The notes under the pieces were generated by a model that did no database searches, was not told the DNA's origin, and worked only from the letters and a program-made list of their open reading frames with translations. From positions 5,134,501 through 5,194,500 of the forward strand of contig OX442318.1 of NCBI GenBank assembly GCA_949358305.1: a stretch of 60,000 bases of DNA, read 5' to 3'. The translations under genes were made by a program, and so were the position numbers. Positions 55,583-60,000 of the stretch are shown one piece after another (position 1 is the first letter of the stretch; every line of letters starts with the position of its first letter). The stretch comes from Strigamia acuminata (lineage: Eukaryota; Arthropoda; Chilopoda; Geophilomorpha; Linotaeniidae).

Positions 55583-58500
55583 ATGCCGCGATATTTAGCC
55601 ATTGATTACTTAACCGAGGCATCCGTAAAGCAATTTTCTCTCTTTTATCAATTGTATTTACCATTACCACAACTTGATGACTCAAATACGGAACAAATAC
55701 TAGAAGATTTCCATAAACCCTGGCTGAAACTAGCGAGTAAATCCGCTTAATACAAATTCCAGAACAGTTGTGATGCGTATTGATGTATGAAATTACGAAC
55801 CTGTTCTTCACAACTGTTCTGGGATATGGAGTACGACTATAAATCATTATAAAATATATTTTATTTACCGTATGTTTATATTTTGCAGAAAGTGATGAAA
55901 ATGTAACTAAAAAGGAACATTATTCCGACATTTTAAAAGATTTGAACGACGAATTCGACTGTGACGAAACGGAAATTTTAAATTATTTGAAGTACAGTAC
56001 CGGAACTTTTCATTTTTGACAATAAAAAAATATGAAAAATGTGAAAAAATTAAATTTTTACTTTCCAGACCCAAATCCCATGAAAAAAAAGAAAAAGTAA
56101 ACTTAACCCAGGATATTTCGTATCCATTTTATGATCTCAAAAGCCTTAGAGAAAAGATTTTATTGGGTAAAAAAAAAAAAATTGAAAATAAAATTTAGGC
56201 CTAAAATTTGATGTATTTTAGGAGATAATCTGTTATTTGACGACATAATTCTCCAAGATCCGGTTTCCAGCGCCAATAAACTTCACATTTCTGACATTTT
56301 ACCGCGATTAGAAAAGAAGGAAATATCTGATGAATTTCCAGACGATTTGGATGAATGGGACGAATTGTAAAAACGAAAATCGTTTTATTTGTAACGACGT
56401 TTTAATTCAAATTTTTGTTTCATTCAGATTCACCAAAAGCGAAAAAATCGTAGCGGAAAATGCGAATAAAAATCAAATCGCGTTAAATTATCCAATTTTG
56501 GATCTTCCTAAGTTAAATGTAATGATTTTTATACATTTTTTGTCGTTAATATAAATAATATTTTACATTTTTATATTTTTTCGAGGTCCACGAAGTAATT
56601 GAGGACGCAAATAAATGTCAGCCGGTTGAGAATTTAATATCCGAGGATACAAACGAAGAAATTGTGAGTTAGAATTGATTTTAAACGGTTTTAAATCATT
56701 TTAATCGATTTTTTTTTAAACATTTAAATTGTATTTAGGTAGAAATAGTAAAAAGTGAAGAAATTTCATTGAAATGTTCAACTGCGAGTACGTGGGGAAA
56801 GGAAACGGACGAATCGGCCACAATAATTAATTCTGGTTCAACTTGCTACAATTGCACTCAAAACAACTCGGAAAAAAATGAAATTTCACCGAAATCGATA
56901 AAATTCAGCACATTCGACCATTTCCAATCGTTTTTCATGCTAAGAACCGCCGAAAACGTCGAAGAAAGTCGTGAAAATGACCAAAACGACGTAAAACCGA
57001 CGAAAAACGACTTAAAACCGACGAAAAACGAAATAATTCAAGCGTTATTCGAAGAAAGCCGTGAAAATGACCAAAACGACGTAAAACCGACGAAAAACGA
57101 AATAATTCAAGTGTCATTATCAAGTAAAATACCACATAAAAATTTTCGTTAAAAATTTAATTTAATTTTTAAAATTTACAGTCGAATACGAATCCGTAAT
57201 TCGTCTAATCCAAATCCATTCCGAACCGATTCTAAGTCTTTTCTCGACAAATGACCACGGAAGCATCAATTTCCTCACGTTAACATCGGAACAAACGTCT
57301 TCAATGCTTAAAAAACAATCGAATAACATGACAGGTTCGTTTAAAAAATTAAAAAACATTAAAATTTTACTTAAAATTTTTTTTTTAACGAATAGATGAG
57401 CAATATTACTCGATTCTCGTACTCGACGCATTGAGAATCGCGCGAGATTGCGTGTTAAATCGTAGTTTGGAGTGCGCGATTTCGTGTTTGCGAAGTTTTC
57501 AAGATTACCACAACTTGCCGACACATTACCTCGAGTCGTTGCGACGTAAACTGAACGCAATTAACAACCAATTCACGCAAAACAATGCGATACACCCGAA
57601 AATATCGACTTTATTAGCGATTATTAATGAGCGTGTGCAGCAAACACCGGGAGAAAAGGTCCTCGTGGTCGTCGACGATTGGCCGGTGCATTTTGAGCTC
57701 GTTTTCGACTCGATTCGACGTTTATCTAACGTCCGAATCGACTGTATTCGACGCAAGATGGCGCCTAATGAACTAATAGCAAAGTTGATAATTTTTGTTA
57801 TTTTTGTTTATTTGTTTTAATTTTTGTTTTTGTTTTTAGGGTTGGGAAGTGTGATGTGTTGGTTAGTTTTGAGGCCATTTTGGATTGGATTTTTCGTTGG
57901 AGTGGAGATTTTTCGACGGTTGTCGCTTATGAACATCGGGAAGGAAGTGGAAAGATGGGAGGAATGTTTACGATTTGTGATTATTTCGGTTTGGAGATTT
58001 GTTTCGAAGCGAGGGACGAAATGCCGCGCGAGATTGTGAAGCAACAACGCGAGATCTCGTTGATTTGTTCGCGTAATGTGATGCTAATGGAGGATTTAGT
58101 CGTGGACTTAGAAAAAAGGTATATTTGGTGATTTAAATGAGGAAAAAAATCGTTATTTTATGATTTTTGTCCATTTTGATGAATTTTTCAAGGATTAGTA
58201 ATTAATGGTTTTTTTGGGAAATCAATAATTATCAAAAAAACAATAGAAATTTACTAAATAACGGAAATTTTCCAATAAAAATGGGAATTTTTAAGGGAAA
58301 AAATTATTATTTTTCCAATAAACATGGGAAAGTTAAGGGAAAAATGGGAAATTTAATGGAAATGGGAAATTTAAAGGAAAAAATTAGAATTTTAAGGGAA
58401 AAATTATAAATTTAAGGGAAAAATGAGAAATTTAAGGGAAAAATGAGAAATTTAAGGGAAAAATGAGAAATTTAAGGGAAAAATTATAAATTTAAGGGAA

Positions 58501-59814
58501 AAATTATAAATTTAAGGAAAAAATGATAAATTTAAGGGGAAAATGAGAAATTTAAGGGAAAAATGATAAATTTAAGGAAAAAATGAGAAATTTAAGGAAA
58601 AAATGAGAAATTTAAGAGAAAAATGAGAAATTTAAGGGAAAAATGAGAAATATAAGGGAAAAATTATTATTTTCCATGCAAAAATGGGAATTTTAAAGGA
58701 AAAATGATTATTTTCCTTGAAAAAAAACATCGATAAACAAATTACTTTCCCTACAAAATTGTCTGTTTTTAATATTTTTATAAAAATTAATTTTTTTTAA
58801 AAATAAATTTCCTCATTATTTCAGATTAAACATCGAATTACACAGCCGCAATTACAGCAGCATCGGAGCCCCCCAATCGGTCTTCGCCGACATCACGATC
58901 GACGAACGAAATGCCATTTTAATCCGTCCCCTCTCCACCACAAACGACAACACATCCTTCAACAACTTAATCAGCGCCATCATTTTCCTAAGCCTAAAAT
59001 TCAACAAGTGTTGGCTACTTCTCCACAACAACAACAACAACAAAATAAACACCAACAACGTTGAAAACACAACCAAACTATTCACCGCCCTCAAAACCTT
59101 CGACAAAAACAACGAAAACGAATTCTCTTTCCAAGTATTCTACACAAATGACACAGCACAAATGGCCGACGCCATTTCCGCCATTTGCAAAACGGCGAGA
59201 GACCAAAGTCCCGTATGGAATTCGCAACAATGGACGAATCGGCCTTGGCTGACCCCCCAATTAACTCAAGTTAGATCACAAAAAAATTAAAATTTATTTT
59301 ATTTTAATTTTTTATTATTATAAATTTCAAACAGCACGAGAAATTCCTTCTATGTTTTCCCAGCATAAACTCAGCGACAGCGCAGATAATGCTATCTGGT
59401 GCGGGATTGAGGAAACTCTTGACAATTCCACTCGCGGATTTAATTTCTACGATTCCGCCAGTTCCAGAACGCTTTTTAAAGGTTTTAATAATCAGTTTAC
59501 AGTTAATATTTGACTCGTTTTTGATTTTTACATTTTTTAAACCGTAGCAATTTCATCATTTGATAAATTTCCGACCATTCCCCAACGCAAATGTCAAAAT
59601 CGAAGCGATAAAACCCGAAATCCAAGAAAACAAACCGAAATTCGCGCCGAAAAGAAAAATTCCAAATTACTTCAACGTTATTAACTCACCGTGCGACATC
59701 AAACAGTCGAATAAACTCCCGCGCGGCTCCATCGTCTCAACCCCCGCCACCATAGCCCGCATCCAAAACATCGAGCGGCCATCTTGGAATGAAAACAACC
59801 GGCCGCCATTTTGA
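55583..59814 (+). CDS. SHOC1/ZIP2-like XPF-family meiotic protein
   Basis: Predicted meiotic crossover factor with an XPF-like, probably non-catalytic, nuclease core and a C-terminal helix-hairpin-helix region. Exons: 55583-55736, 55889-55991, 56069-56166, 56222-56366, 56428-56518, 56586-56663, 56739-57123, 57182-57334, 57396-57783, 57840-58118, 58825-59269, 59335-59481, 59548-59814; phases join and total 2733 nt (910 aa). The N-terminus starts MPRYLAIDYLTEAS. The middle is acidic and low-complexity with an internal duplication. The core contains VLVVVDDWPVHFELV, DVLVSFEAILDWIF, VVAYEH and FADITIDERNAILIRPL; the end has KFLLCFPSINSATAQIML and LADLISTIPPVPERFLKQF, typical of the SHOC1 HhH2. 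The XPF catalytic ERK-type triad is not seen. In vertebrates SHOC1 pairs with SPO16 in an XPF-ERCC1-like complex. FAAP24- or MUS81-type relatives are less likely. An upstream start is possible. Confidence 0.68.
56970..57112. repeat. Internal coding duplication in exon 7 of the SHOC1-like gene
   Basis: The segment encoding EESRENDQNDVKPTKN and EIIQ occurs twice, and KPTKN(D/E) a third time. In-frame tandem copies in the disordered region. Confidence 0.9.
58270..58690. repeat. 20-bp intronic minisatellite, about 18-20 units
   Basis: Units AAATTTAAGGGAAAAATGAG in the intron between exons 10 and 11 of the SHOC1-like gene. Confidence 0.9.
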
Positions 59815-60000
59815 TCTAAAAGAAAAACCTGCAAATTTTTTATTTTATTTTCCACATCGAAATTCCACCAAAAAAAAGAGACTGAAAAAACGATTTAATT
59901 AAAAAAAATAATTTTTTTTCCCTTAGCTTCAAATTCAAAACATCCAGCGGCCATCTTGGAACATAAACAACCGGCCGCCATTTTGATCTAAACGAAAAAC
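59766..60000. repeat. Duplicated segment at the 3' end of the SHOC1-like gene
   Basis: 59766-59828, covering the last codons and stop, is repeated with few changes at 59938-60000 (CGGCCATCTTGGAA, CCGGCCGCCATTTTGATCTAAA). The array may continue beyond the window. Confidence 0.85.

Noticed and set aside
55167-55847. 226-aa ORF on the minus strand
   Set aside because: It is antisense to the first SHOC1-like exon and to the divergent promoter region, and contains no recognisable domain. Open by chance.

Overview
This is nuclear DNA from a metazoan animal. It is AT-rich, its genes are split by GT-AG introns, and it holds animal-type gene families (DEG/ENaC sodium channels, NKRF-like XRN2 partners, a SHOC1-like meiotic protein), a eukaryotic tRNA-Pro, a non-LTR retrotransposon and many cut-and-paste transposon relics. 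I cannot name the phylum from the sequence alone.

Left two thirds (about 1-44.6 kb): a head-to-tail array of plus-strand DEG/ENaC (ASC family) channel genes. Three are readable: gene 1 at 1014-6827 (5' half outside the window or lost), gene 2 at 11747-22678 and gene 3 at 35267-42734. A fourth survives only as its last codons and 3' flank at 31928. Each gene encodes TWO complete channel modules in one reading frame: TM1-ectodomain-TM2, a cytosolic linker of about 40 residues, then TM1-ectodomain-TM2 again. One 796-nt exon carries TM2 of module 1 and TM1 of module 2 with no stop or intron between them. The remaining exons of the two modules match one for one in order, phase and approximate size. 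All three copies keep the frame and the exon phases. This built-in tandem channel is the main discovery candidate. Introns and spacers are full of nested transposons: TA-duplicating MITEs, a TAA-duplicating Harbinger-type MITE, foldback Tc1, hAT-type, MULE and LINE relics. Several have an empty site in a sister copy of the array.

Inside intron 4 of gene 2 lies a GC-rich fragment (14.6-15.1 kb) of a dynein heavy chain gene, flanked on both sides by degenerate arrays built on GTCGACTAAACG. It looks like gene capture by a mobile element.

Right third (44.9-60 kb): compact genes with short introns. On the minus strand are an XTBD pseudogene (44998-45290), an NKRF-like gene with XTBD, dsRBD-like and R3H-like regions (45648-48384), an apparently intact XTBD-only mini-gene (51552-51868), tRNA-Pro(TGG) (52325-52396) and a second NKRF-like paralogue without the XTBD (52625-55017). 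On the plus strand, starting about 565 bp from that paralogue, is a 13-exon gene (55583-59814) resembling SHOC1/ZIP2, the XPF-like meiotic crossover factor. Several introns here contain AT-rich minisatellites. The exon models were built by hand from splice signals, phase continuity and comparison among paralogues; no database search was run.
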